From Paraspadella gotoi (lineage: Eukaryota; Chaetognatha): a stretch of DNA of 64,000 nucleotides. The DNA is taken from contig CM119265.1 of the NCBI GenBank assembly GCA_051294375.1, positions 15,104,963-15,168,962 of the forward strand. Direction: 5' to 3'. A program made the translations under genes and the position numbers. Position 1 is the first letter of the stretch, and the number at the start of each line of letters is the position of its first letter. Shown here piece by piece: positions 20,801 through 32,216 of this stretch. The notes beneath the pieces are model-generated. The model had not been told where the DNA came from and did not search any database. It saw only the letters and a list, made by a program, of their open reading frames with translations.

Positions 20801-23749
20801 GAGCATTTTTAAAACACGTGGCAGCCCAAGAAACGCGAGGACGAGATAAAAATGAGACTGCTTATGTTCGTGCAGCTTCTTAGAATTATATTAACCTTTG
20901 GAAGCTAGAGGGTGGAACGCGCGACATTCCTTTGCTTCACCTGAAAACAATTCGATAGAACTAAAAGGAAGAACTAAGGAAAAGATTAACGTCAATATTT
21001 CACTAAAAATATGACATTGTAAGAGTAAATTAGATAAATAATCTATGCACTAAAATGCTTATGTAGGTTGCCAGATTTATTATGATTTTATAAAAAATCG
21101 AATTATCATTAATATATTGCCAAAAGCACACATTATAATAAAATTAAAAGTGAATAGTTCAGTTTTGATCTCGTTCTTTTTCTTTGGCAAGAAGCTCAAG
21201 CTTCATTCTGCAAAGGCTAAGCACGATACAATCACGCTATCACTCACGGATACAATCACTCGCGCTCTACAGTTCTCTGCTCGAAATCTGATCGTTGGTG
21301 ATTCTGGTGCGTTGTTGCAGTGCTACAGCAGCAGAAAGAAAATGGATTGTCTTAATGGTGATAGTCTTATTAGCAGTCTTGTACAATTCAATTTTTTATT
21401 ACTGGTTCTGCTGTCCATTCATGCAGGATGCTACGCCTTCTTACTCTCCTTCCATTCAATGAAGATCTAAATGGGCGTGCGATCAAGGGAGGTCGCTGAT
21501 GGGGCCGCATGCATGGAGCTGTAAGAAGATTTGATTTAACATACGCGAATATCTTTTCTGGCCACAGTACGGTCTATTCTCGCTATTGGCCTTCAAAAAA
21601 AGTCTCAAACTCAACTAGAATGTCGATGGCTGAAGCCCTCTTGAGTCTCTGAAAGGTCCAAGTAGATGAATGGGAAAGCAGGAAATTACCATGGCTATAT
21701 GAAACAGCAAATCTATGAGAGATTACGTTCGGCTGAATTCATGGCTTATTTTTTCAGGTTCAATTTGGCAATATTTTATCAATAATTTTTTATATTTAAT
21801 TATAATCTAATTTCAATGACTATTATAATTATATACAAGCAGCTTAGTCACTTTGAGACGCCATCTTTTTTGGTCGAAACATTTGATGGAAAGATATGTA
21901 AATGATAACAGCCAACTATCCACTCATGGTCTGCAAGCTTGTAATGGATTTTTGCCACTTCAATGATGGCTTGCGGAGAGGGTGGTTAGAATTTGCAATG
22001 ATTACAAATGGTTACAAATAACCCGTAATAAAATGGCAACAGATGAAGCAATGCTTCAGGGCATTGGAAGAGACATGCGTCGAATCCTCTACCCGCTAAA
22101 GCCAAACAAAGTGTCCTATGAACTTCAAGTTTAAAAGATTCCCAGGTTAAACAAAACAACGCAAGAAATTGTTTGCCTCTGCCCGTCACTTTCATGAGAG
22201 AAAGATGAAATTGGTCTTAAAAATTATTAAAAATTACACTTTCCGGTATATTTTTGCTTAATACTTTTTTATTATTTTTTGAATAGATGTACACTACATC
22301 GGGAGTTTTTACCATTCATTGTCAATCCATATTGATGAAAATCAGCATAAGATCCCTTCGTTTCAAAAATAAACGTAAATCAATGAAATCTGACGCATGT
22401 GGAGACTTCGAATGCCGCTGGGGTCAGCGAAAATCTGTTTAATAGTTAAAGTCATATAGGCACATCATTCGAAAAGAGAATTTTATTTCGAAATCGAATT
22501 GTGTGGTTTTCCGAAAGTTTCTATGACCATTTGTTGCGGAAAAAAATGTGTCTAAATTCATTATCTGATAAGCTGATTATATCTAAATTACTGCTTACAG
22601 AGCCGACGTTGTTTGCTCAAACTTGTTTTTAATTCAGTCAATTTTACAATGAAAGTTGCTTTGCCCTTGTTTTGAAAAATAATTTGCTTGGTTTCATTGA
22701 AGATGATGGAAGGCTGGACTGAAGCAATGGAAGGATTGACCGCAATGGACTCCGAATCTAAATTACAAGCCCAATCTTTAAATACTGAAATTCAAGGAAC
22801 AGTCGAAGAATTCTCAGAAAATATTTCGGCTTTAAGGTTAGGAATAAAACTGAAGATGGTTATCTGCTTCGTCAATCATATTCCTTTGCAACTGTTATTA
22901 GTTCCGCTGAAAATACGACAAAAGAAGAATGCGTCAAATTTGGTGAGGAAGCGAAATCTAGTTTCCCCTCCGTACAAGCGTCGGCAGACAAAATTTCCGA
23001 AAACGTTGAAGGGATGAGGAGCGAATACGCTGCCAAGTCAAAGCGCCGACTGAAGGAAGTGAAAAAGATCATCAAGTCCTCGTCAGATATTGTCGAGGAA
23101 GTACACATTCAGGTGATAATGTCAGGAACAAACTCTTGTTAAGAAATGTATTTTTCTCATTGACAAACATATTTATTTATAAAGACACGTTTTCTTTAAG
23201 GCTCGAGAGGTGCTGACCTCTCAGTCGGAGGATTTGGATCAGCAGGCTTCGCTACCTCATCAACTGGAGGCCGCTTTGAGGCAAGGACTGCGTAGCCAAG
23301 TTGCCCTGGCGGCGGATGACACTAAGGATGTCTGCACGAAGCTCGATGCGCTCGATCGGCATGAGACGAAATTCACTTCCGAAGAAATCGCCAAGAATAT
23401 TCCGACGGGTGAAAAAAAAGATTTCTTGAATATGGAATATCAAGACTGTTGCCATATCAATGCACGTTTTTTCTTCGCAGGTCGGACGCCCAAACGAAAA
23501 AATTTCCGTTACCCACCGGCCGATACTGTGTTGCGCGCTCGGGATCCCAACACTATCGTGGAGGAGTTCGAAGAGAATTACCAACTCTCTGAGTCAATCC
23601 TCAATCCCTTTGATCTATCGTTCGATTCTGCGACGGAAGAAGATGCCGCCTCTACGGCTACTGCTGATTCGGGAAGACCCAGAAGTCGAGAAGGCCAAGA
23701 GGGAGCAAACGGTTACGGCAGGGGCGTTTTGGCGGCCAAACAAGTCTGA
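14854..23749 (+). CDS. KIF11: Kinesin-5 (Eg5/BimC) plus-end-directed mitotic motor, about 18 exons; frame breaks in one motor-domain exon pair
   Basis: Homotetrameric kinesin that slides antiparallel spindle microtubules. Exons about: 14854-15015, 15101-15239, 15312-15474, 15534-15783, 15856-15959, 16171-16303, 16382-16510, 16574-16813, 16904-16988, 17059-17253, 17336-17497, 17573-17692, 17764-17935, 17990-18103, then a 4.6-kb intron, 22703-22836, 22902-23112, 23201-23408 and 23481-23749. Motor: [18 protein letters not shown] (P-loop), SSRSHSIF (switch I), [17 protein letters not shown] (switch II), [19 protein letters not shown] long coiled coil follows, and the tail carries the BimC box [12 protein letters not shown] with the conserved Cdk-site Thr. 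About 995 residues, a usual length. Exons 3 and 4 need at least five one-base corrections (about 15412, 15561, 15613, 15733, 15770) to keep the kinesin frame; all other exons are clean. The last four exons lie inside the left arm of the palindrome. Confidence 0.92.
16018..16118 (+). other. Candidate alternative or relic exon of KIF11 at switch II
   Basis: Between exons 5 and 6 an AG at 16016-16017 precedes an open segment that, spliced in phase to exon 5, reads DLAG then [15 protein letters not shown] and ends in TAG at 16116-16118. Its beginning mimics the constitutive GSENIGRSG of exon 6 (G-x-E-x-I-G-K/R). No donor is evident before the stop, so inclusion would truncate the motor after switch II. 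It may be a decayed duplicate of exon 6 or an unproductive alternative exon. Chance similarity over about 10 residues is possible. Confidence 0.3.
18317..18364 (-). ncRNA. Hammerhead-ribozyme-like motif, left palindrome arm
   Basis: On the minus strand the core reads CTGATGA, then GGTTT-loop-AAACC able to form stem II (one unpaired A before it), then GAAA, then CATGTACG. CUGANGA and GAAA are the invariant hammerhead boxes. The ACATGT after GAAA would give the very short, palindromic stem III described for minimal hammerheads of Penelope-like retroelements, with GUA as cleavage triplet and CG/CG starting stem I. Activity is inferred, not shown. Confidence 0.6.
20256..22554. mobile_element. Decayed TIR DNA transposon in the KIF11 intron (left arm)
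   Basis: About 2.3 kb bounded by inverted repeats of roughly 80 bp. Left end: GACAGATTTTTCCGTCACAA, later GGAAAACCACCAGTTCGATT. Right end (complement): GACACATTTTTTTCCGCAAC, later GGAAAACCACACAATTCGAT. The interior is broken by stops and frameshifts. The degenerate segment near 20790-20980 is homologous to a longer open stretch in the right-arm copy (29914-30219). The superfamily is not recognised; long TIRs and length suit a cut-and-paste element. Confidence 0.55.
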
Positions 23750-25440
23750 CGCTCCGAAAAGCCTTATTCCACTTAATAGTAGTTACTATTTTAAAATTTA
23801 CGTATATAACATGTTGCATTAGTATCAAGACTTAATAAAATATTAAATCTGAAAGAAGACTCATTCCACTTCATTCCAATTTATGAATCTAAATAACATG
23901 TTGTATTCTAATGTTGGAGACAAATTCGTGTGGACGTCGATGGAATCGAGATGGAATCAGGATGGAATCGAGATGGAACCGATCCACTACGAACAATATA
24001 AACTGTTTAAATATAAAACNNNNNNNNNNAATCCTGCGACTACCGGTCCAATTATAACATTTGGTAGCCAAGCAGAATTGCCTTCATCTCTTAAAGATTT
24101 TTAAATTTTTCGGAAATGACTTGCCCATTGTAAAGCCTTGCTTATTCGTTTCCGCATCGGCTATGTGCTCATTCACTTCTTGAATCTTGATTCAAATAGA
24201 TTTTGTGGCCTCTTATACGTTTNNNNNNNNNNNNNNNNNNNNNNNNNAATTACATCAAGGAAAATATGTTGGGAGGTAAAAAAATAAGATTGTACTACTT
24301 TTTGTCAAAATTGGCGCAACACCCTTAGTGCTACCCTCGCCTAAAGGATAAAAAAGCACACCTTGGGCACATTTTCGTCAATTGACTGAAACCTAATGAT
24401 CCAATCCACGTCCAAAGGATCTTATTAGTTGCCCAACCTTCTAAGGATAATTGCAGTAAAAATTTCAGCTCTCTATCATGACGAAGGCTCACACTACAGC
24501 AGTTTACTGTGTGATGGAGTATAGAGAACAATAAGCTTTAAACATTTAAACTCAAAATAAAATCATTTCTCTTCAGATCTTAATATTTTTTTATATAATA
24601 TCATACTAGTAGGAGCCAAGTATCTATTTTTGAAAGGTATGCCCACATCCTGGTGATACTTCCTGTACAAAACACTAAAAATATAATCACTACTGTATAT
24701 CATTTTTTCAACAGTTTTTAAATCTACAGTGTTAATTGTGACATACTAATTAGTAGTCGTCTGGCAACAGTGCAATAGACCCTTAAAATTTTCATGGAGT
24801 TGCACTTAAATGCAACTGCAGCAGCTTTTTGACCATTTTTCTTTAATTTTATGAAAAACTAATGATGCTATTTTACCCTAAACTGATCTCAATACTTGTA
24901 CAATGTCCATGTTTTCAATATTAATCTTGTATAAATATTAAATATATATCATGTCTTCGGACCTTTCTACAGCAATCACAATATGCTGGAGAAAGATTAG
25001 TGATTTTTGTTTTTAGTGTTTTGTACAGGAAAGTATCACCAGGATGTGGGCACACCTTTTAAAAAATAGGACACTTGGCTCCTACTAGTATGATATTATA
25101 TAAAAAAAAATTAGATCTGAAGAGAAATGATTTTTATTTTGAGTTTAAATGTTTAAAAGCCTATTGTTCTCTATACTCCACCATACAGTAACTGCTGTAG
25201 TGTAAGCCTTTGTCATTATAGAAAGCTGAAATTTTTACTGCATCATCCTTAGAAGGTGGGACAACTAATAAGATCCTTTGGACGTGGATTGGCTCATGAG
25301 GATTCAGTCAATTGACGAAAATGTGCCCAAGGTGTGCTTTTTTATCCTTTAGGCGAGGGTAGCACTAAGGGTGTTGCACCAATTTTGACAAAAAGTAGTA
25401 CAATCTTATTTTTTTACCTCCCAACATATTTTCCTAGATG

Positions 25441-25735
25441 TAAATTAAGATGTGAAAACTTTTCAAATTTGAGTGAAACACCCTAGGCCTACGTGCGTTG
25501 TTCGATTGGAGCCCAGTTTAAAATTGGGAGAGAGAGAGAGAGAGAGAGGAGAGAAGAGATGACTTAGAAATTAAGTCGAAATATATGGCAAAAAATTTAA
25601 AAATTTTTTGTTTCTTATGCACTGTCTCTCCATAGTGAAAATAAGTATTTAATTAAGCATTCTACTAGTGCATGTGATGACATTAAAGCAATTCATAATA
25701 TTTAATATTCGAGCAGTTGGAATGTAACTAAAACG
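25441..25735. repeat. Dispersed element with GA microsatellite, shared with 32.4-34.0 kb
   Basis: Begins with AAAACTTTTCAAATTTGAG, contains a (GA)n tract at about 25529-25548 and then TGACTTAGAAATTAAGTCGA at 25559 onward. The same blocks occur at about 32385-32420 and 33920-34035. The copy here has lost the CTGATGA half of the hammerhead motif that is intact at 33.9 kb. The left arm has a 25-N gap in the corresponding place. Confidence 0.6.
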
Positions 25736-25922
25736 TATAAGAGGCCACAAAATCTATTTGAATCAAGATTCAAGAAGTGAATGAGCACATAGCCGATGCG
25801 GAAACGAATAAGCAAGGCTTTACAATGGGCAAGTCATTTCCGAAAAATTTAAAAATCTTTAAGAGATGAAGGCAATTCTGCTTGGCTACCAAATGTTATA
25901 ATTGGACCGGTAGTCGCAGGAT

Positions 25923-26880
25923 TGGGCCCACGTATTATTAGGCCCATTAAAATTGCACCCCAAGGATTGCACCCACGTAGCATTGCGCCCACATAGAATT
26001 GCACCCATAGTATTCCGCCCACGTAAGATTGCGCCCACATGGATTCCGCCCTGTAGGATTCCGCCCACGTAAAATTGCGCCCACCTAAGACTGCGCCACG
26101 TAGAATTCCGCCCTTAGTATGCGCCCAAAGGATTGTACCCTGTTGGATTCCACCACTTAGCATTGGGCCCGAAGGATTGAGCCCATAGTATTGCACCCAT
26201 AGAATTGAACCCACATAGGATTGGGCCCACGTAGGATTCCGCCCACCTAGGATTCCGCCCACATAGGATTAGGCCCATATAGGATTCCGCCCATCTAGGA
26301 TTCCGCCCATAGTATTATTGAGCCCACATAGGATTGGGCCCATATAACCACGTCTTGATGGATGTTAGTGTATCTCCTAAATACAGTCTTACATGGTGCT
26401 TTCTTGTGTCGTGAATCCCATGTGAGCATATTTTATGAGGGGGCGCAACGCATCAGGCCCACTCCTACATGGGCCTAATCCTACATGGACCAATCATATG
26501 TGGGCCTAATTGTATGTGGGCCAATCTACGTGGGCCCAATCATATGTGGGCCCAATTATATGTGGGCTCAATTGTATATGGGCCCAATCCTATGGGTGCA
26601 ATCCTATGGGCGCAATCCTATGGGCGCAGACCTACACGGGTTCAATTATACCTGGGCCCAATCCTTTGGGCGCAATCCTATGGCGCGCAATTCTGTGGGC
26701 GCAATCCTAAGTGGGCGCAATTTTACTGGGCGGAATACTATGTGGGACGGAATACTACGAGGCGCAATCCTAATTGGGCGCAATTCTACATGGGCACAAT
26801 CCTGCGGGTGTAATTATAAGTGGGCGCAATGCTGTGGGCGCAATTTTCTGGGCGCAATCCTACGTGGGTACAATCCTAAT
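25923..26880. repeat. Degenerate 15-bp minisatellite arranged as an inverted repeat
   Basis: Dozens of imperfect copies of a 15-bp unit close to TGGGCGCAATCCTAC. From 25923 to about 26345 the unit is on the minus strand; from about 26455 to 26880 it is on the plus strand, with a 110-bp non-repeat spacer. The two halves could pair as a hairpin. Because 15 is a multiple of 3, all frames stay fairly open and give repetitive peptides rich in GAILRGRNP/WAQSY, which I do not regard as genes. The mirror position in the left arm is a 10-N gap. Confidence 0.8.
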
Positions 26881-27010
26881 GGAACCATAACATGTTGCAT
26901 TAGTATCAAGACTTAATAAAAGGTTCCATACTTTGATACTAATGCAACATGTTATATACGTAAATTTTAAAATAGTAACTACTATTAAGTGGAATAGGCT
27001 TTTCGGAGCG

Positions 27011-28041
27011 TCAGACTTGTTTGGCCGCCAAAACGCCCCTGCCGTAACCGTTTGCTGCCCTCTTGGCCTTCTCGACTTCTGGGTCTTCCCGAATCAGCAG
27101 TAGCCGTAGAGGCGGCATCTTCTTCCGTCGCAGAATCGAACGATAGATCAAAGGGATTGAGGATTGACTCAGAGAGTTGGTAATTCTCTTCGAACTCCTC
27201 CACGATAGTGTTGGGATCCCGAGCGCGCAACACAGTATCGGCCGGTGGTAACGGAAATTTTTTCGTTTGGGCGTCCGACCTGCGAAGAAAAACGTGCATT
27301 GATATGGCAACAGTCTTGATATTCCATATTCAAGCAATCTTTTTTTTTCACCCGTCGGAATATTCTTGGCGATTTCCTCGGAAGTGAATTTCGTCTCATG
27401 CCGATCGAGCGCATCGAGCTTCGTGCAGACATCCTTAGTGTCGTCCGCCGCCAGGGCAACTTGGCTACGCAGTCCTTGGCTCAAAGCGGCCTCCAGTTGA
27501 TGAGGTAGCGAAGCCTGCTGATCCAAATCCTCCGACTGAGAGGTCAGCACCTCTCGCGAGCCTTAAGGAAAACGTCGTCTTTATAATAAATATGTTTGTC
27601 AATGCAGAAAAATACATTTCTTAACTATTATCACCTGAATGTGTACTTCCTCGACAATATCTGACGAGGACTTGATGATCTTTTTCACTTCCTTCAAGTC
27701 GGCGCTTTGACTTGGCAGCGTATTCGCTCCTCATCCCTTCAACGTTTCGGAAATTTTTGTCTGCCGACGCTTGTACGGAGGGGAAACTAGATTTCGCTTC
27801 CTCACCAAATTTGACGCATTCTTCTTTTGTCGTATTTTCAGCGGAACTAATAACAGTTGCAAGGAATTGATTGACGAAGCAATAACCATCTTCAGTTTTA
27901 TTCCTAACCTTAAAGCCGAAATATTTTCTGAGAATCTTCGACTGTTCCTTGAATTTCAGTATTTAAAGATTGGGCTTGTAATTTAGATTCGGAGTCCATT
28001 GCGGTCAATCCTTCCATTGCTTCAGTCCAGCCTTCCATCAT
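27011..28041 (-). pseudogene. Inverted partial copy of KIF11 (last four exons)
   Basis: Minus-strand copy of the exons at 22703-23749, with introns and splice sites preserved. It lacks the motor and promoter. Two one-base differences break the frame relative to the left arm: one extra base in the third-last exon (about 27696) and one missing base in the BimC-box exon (about 27247), just after KRKNFRY. Other coding differences are few (for example RQGLRS versus SQGLRS). It is either a duplicated gene fragment or the second haplotype misassembled. Confidence 0.8.
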
Positions 28042-28191
28042 CTTCAATGAAACCAAGCAAATTATTTTTCAAAACAAGGGCCAAAGCAACTTTCATTGTA
28101 AAATTGACTGAATTAAAAACAAGTTTTGAGCAAACAACGTCGGCTCTGTAAGCAGTAATTTAGATATAATCAGCTTATCAGATAATGAATT

Positions 28192-30518
28192 TAGACACAT
28201 TTTTTTCCGCAACAAATGGTCATAGAAACTTCGGAAAACCACCATTCGATTCGAAATAAAATTCTCTTTCGAATGATGTGCTATATGATTAACTTATTTA
28301 AAGATTTCGCTTGACCCAGCGGCATCGAAGTTCCACATGCGTCAGATTCATTGATTTACGTATATTTTGAAACGAAGGGATCTTATGTGATGTTTTTAAT
28401 CATTATGGATTGAAATGAATGTAAAACTCCGATGTAGTTGTAATTTATTAAAAATTAATAAAAAGTATTAAGCAAAATATACCGGAAGTGTTAATTTTAA
28501 TATTTTTAAACCAATTTATCTTCTCTCATGAAAGTGACGGCAAGAGGCAAACAATTTCTTGCGTTGTTATTGTTAACTGAATCTTTAAACTTGAAGTTCA
28601 TAAGACACTTTGTTTGGCTTAGGGTGAGATCGACGATGTTCTTCAATGCCCTGAAGCATTGCTTCATGTTGCATTTTATTACGGGTTATTGAACCATTGT
28701 AATCACTTGCAAATTTAACCACCTCTCCGCAGCCATTTGAGTGGCAAAAAAAAATCCATTATACAAGCATTGACCAGAATGAGTTGAGATAAGTTAGGCG
28801 TTATCAATATACATTCTTACACAGAGAATTTCGAACAAAAAGGATGGCTCAAAGTGAAAACTAAGCATGTAAGATAATAAATAATAATAAATATAGTCAT
28901 TTGAAATTAGAATATAATATAATATAAAATTATTGATAAATATTTGCAAATGAACACTGAAAAATAACCATGAATCAGCCGAAACGTAATCTTCTAATTT
29001 GCTGTTTTCATATACGCATGGTATTTCCGGCTTTCCCATTTCTACTTGGACCTTTTCAGAGCTCAAGAGGGCTTCAGCATCGACATTCTAGTTGAGTTTG
29101 AGACTTTTTTTGAAGCCAAAGCGAGAATACCGAGTGGCCAGAAAGATATTCGGTGATGTAAATCAATCTTTCTTAGTCCAGCATGGGCCCCATCGCGATC
29201 CTTGATCGCCACGCCCATTAGATCTTCATGAAGGGAGAGAGTAAGGAATGGAGCATCCGCCATGAATGGACAGCAGAACCAGTAATAAAATTGAATGTAC
29301 AAGATGTAATAAGACATCACCAAGACATCCATTTTCTGCTGGTGACTCAAAACGAAAGAATCACCAACGATCAGCATTTTGAGAATGTAGAGGCGAGTGA
29401 TGTATCGTGATGTTAGCGTGATGTATCGTGCTTAGCCTTTGTCATGTGAAGTTGAGCTTCTTTGCCAAAGAAAAAGAGACGAGATCAACTGACTTCATAT
29501 TAATTTTATTATGAGTGTGCTTTTGGCAATATAATGTGGATAAGGCGCTACGTGGCTGAAGATGACTGTCCGTAACTTCTATAACCCCCTCTAGCAGCCA
29601 TGGAACGGGTCCCTGGGCTTGGAACCAGGCTTGAGGGTTTGCCATGCCCCAAGGCGGCTTACGGCCGTCCTCACGCTTCCCGCAGGTAGGTACCGGTTGG
29701 GATTGAACCGGTACCTAGTGGTCATGAGCTGATGGCTTTACTCAATGAGCCACCGGGTCACAACTGAAAGCGTCATGATTCTCGGCGGGTGAACCTAGGC
29801 AATGCCCGACTACAATAATGATAATTGATTTTTAAAATCTAAATAAATCTGCAAAACTACAAAGCATTTTGTGCATAATTATTTATCTAATTTTACTCTA
29901 CAATGTCATATTTTTAGTAGAATATGAGTAATCTTTTCCTTAGTTCTTCCTTAGTTCTTCCGAATTGTTTCAGGTGAAGCAAAGGAATTCGCGCGTCACC
30001 CAGTTTCCAAAGGTTAATTAATTCTAGAGCTACGACATAAGCAGTCTCATTTTTATCTCGTGGTTTTGGGCTGAGTGTAAAAAATGTCAAAGAACCGTTC
30101 CAATACTGCTGCCCTTTTGGTGGTTCTGCCGGCGGTGGTCGAAAGTTCGCTAAGCGCTTGCAAATACCAAATTCGGGAAACAGAGGAAACTCGGTCCCTG
30201 TAGCAGAACGAGTGTTCATGATTAATGGACTGTCTGTAAAAAAAGATTATTCTTAATAAATTAAACAAAGAATAACTATCTATCAGTCACAGAAATTTAA
30301 TAATTAACTAAATTATATCGAAAAATAATAAATATTGTAACTGAGAAAGAGTTCCAATTTGGATGTTGTTACCTAGTTGCTTTCAACTCGCCTGGGTCAA
30401 GCGAAATATTTTTAGAAATTAATTAAATTATATACCAACGAAAGAGAATTTTATTTCGAATCGAATGGTGGTTTTCCGAAGTTTCTATGACCATTTGTTG
30501 CGGAAAAAAATGTGTCTA
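28192..30518. mobile_element. Mirror copy of the TIR transposon (right arm)
   Basis: Inverted counterpart of 20256-22554 with the same TIRs (TAGACACATTTTTTTCCGCA near 28190 and TTTCTATGACCATTTGTTGC near 30482). It retains longer open stretches on the minus strand: 29914-30219 (101 codons, with ETAYVVALELINLWKLGD) and 29063-29377. These look like remnants of one element-encoded protein that I do not recognise. A SINE has inserted into this copy. Confidence 0.5.
29537..29812 (-). mobile_element. tRNA-derived SINE inserted in the right arm only
   Basis: On the minus strand an A-box-like TGGCTCATTGAG (29741-29752) and a B box GGTTCAATCCC (29699-29709) are spaced as in a tRNA-type Pol III promoter. 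About 150 bp of non-tRNA body follows toward 29540. The left-arm equivalent (about 21080-21115) runs straight through the insertion point, which defines the insertion as about 275 bp. The tRNA-like part would not fold as a good tRNA, so a SINE head is preferred over a tRNA gene. Confidence 0.65.
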
Positions 30519-32216
30519 ATAATGATTGGTGATGTTTAAACATTTCGTAAATTCTTATTAAGATTTCAAATAAGAAAAAGGTGAAATGATTTTGTACGAT
30601 TGTGGTATGTTACAGTGGTTATGTTGTTTGTTACGGTGGTTGTGGAAACTGTTATAGTTAAGGTCTTTATAGTTGTTTTGGTTATAATACATTAATAGTG
30701 ACTAATATAACAGTTTCGGTTTTTGACTTAATGGTTATTAAGGTTTTAGTGATTAAGGTTTAATGAGTGTAATTTTTATAATCATTGCAGTCATTGCAGC
30801 GATTAGACTTAAGTAAGGCGGGCCAAAATTGATCACTTTTTTTCATTAAGAGTTCTGTAATATAAATAGGGTAGCCCCACTCAATGGGGTGAGTTAAAAA
30901 TTTAGAATTATTACATGCTCAAACGAAAATTTATACATTTTTGAAGTATACTTTCAATGGACAAAACATTTCTTATGTGGCCTCTAAACCAAATATTAAT
31001 TTTTAAATATTTATTTATAAATAGGAAAGGCCAAAATTTTTTTCAGAATTTTTAAATTTTAAGACCAGATTCAGATAGCTCATAAAAAGTTGTCTACACA
31101 AAGTATAATTCTTTTTAAATATTTTCATGTTAAGTGAGTCAAAAATAAGAAAAACCTTAAAAAATCATCATCATCATCATCTTTCGATAATTTTTATTAG
31201 TTTTTTTTTTATTTTTACATAGAAAACGTAAGAATTTTTAAAAGCTGTAATTATATTTCTTGTTAACTTTTTATGCTCGATCAGAATCCATCAAAAATTT
31301 TAAGATTTCAAAAAAATTTTTATAATGTAAAAAAAGACAAGTAATATTTAATGTATTAATCAAGACGTATAATGTAAATTTTTTTGAAAATGATTGCTTA
31401 AATATTTAGTCAAGACAACTAAAAATACTTTACTAATAGTCGAAATTTATATTATCTCTGGAGTTGGTCCCTAATATAAAATTCCTTTGTCCATCATATA
31501 CTTAATCAATATTTACTATCACTTTTTTAAACTAATGAAGCACAGTATAACATTGAAAGCATTTAAATATTTATCAATGCATATTATCAATTCATTGCAT
31601 AAGCAATGAAAAAAAACTTTTAACAAATTTTATTTTTTTAAGAACGGTTTCAGATAGCCCATAAAAAGTTATCTGCACAAAGTATAATGTATTTTTCAAT
31701 ATTTCGATGATAGTGGGTCAAATAATGGAAAAAACTCTTTAAAATCATCATCATCATCGTAATACCATAATTTTATAGTTTTTTGCTAATTTTAAGCAAT
31801 AAAACAAAAAAATTTATAAATCTTGTAGTAATATTTTATTTATTTTTTAATGTTTACTGAATCCGTTTTTAAAAATTCTGATTTTGAAAAAAATCTTTAT
31901 CATTTATAATAATAAAATAAACTTAAATGCTATGTTATTAACTATATATAAAATCTTAAATTTTTTTTAATTTCGTCATCCCACAGGGATGCTTTAACGT
32001 TATTTATATTACAGAACTCTAGTTTTACTTTGTTCCGCCTTAATATACAGTGTAGTTTTAATGTAATTATTATTTTTATTTTTGTTCTTTTTTTTGTAAT
32101 ATGCGTTTTTGACAATTTGAATTTTTCTCCAAATATTTATTTTCGAGTCACTGCATTGTAATGATTATAAAGATGTTATCTTTCGTTGTTTTTCGAGATT
32201 AATTTACAAAGTATAA

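Larger units (their letters stand above)
18163..24847. repeat. Left arm of a 14-kb inverted repeat (palindrome)
   Basis: The sequence from about 18163 reads as the reverse complement of the sequence ending about 32384, and matching continues inward to a centre near 24850. Anchors: 18166-18240 against 32330-32382; HHR motif 18317-18364 against 32217-32266; KIF11 exons 22703-23749 against 27011-28041; 24030-24222 against 25735-25922; 24610-24680 against 25020-25090. Exons match almost perfectly, introns only patchily with many indels. N runs at 24020-24029 and 24223-24247 sit exactly where the other arm holds a minisatellite and a GA-tract element. It may be a real inverted duplication or two haplotypes joined head to head. 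Confidence 0.85.

Noticed and set aside
24881-25030. Separate gene at the palindrome centre
   Set aside because: AT-rich, with short frames only; it is simply the hairpin turn.
25923-26880. CRISPR-like array
   Set aside because: Units are 15 bp, degenerate and directly abutting, with no unique spacers, in a eukaryotic genome.
26469-26916. Repetitive WAQSY/GAILRGRNP open frames
   Set aside because: Produced by the 15-bp tandem repeat in every frame; no start context, no unique sequence, and they exist on both strands.
29695-29762. tRNA gene
   Set aside because: A and B boxes are present but the acceptor and anticodon arms do not fold convincingly, and the insertion extends 200 bp further; a SINE explains it better.
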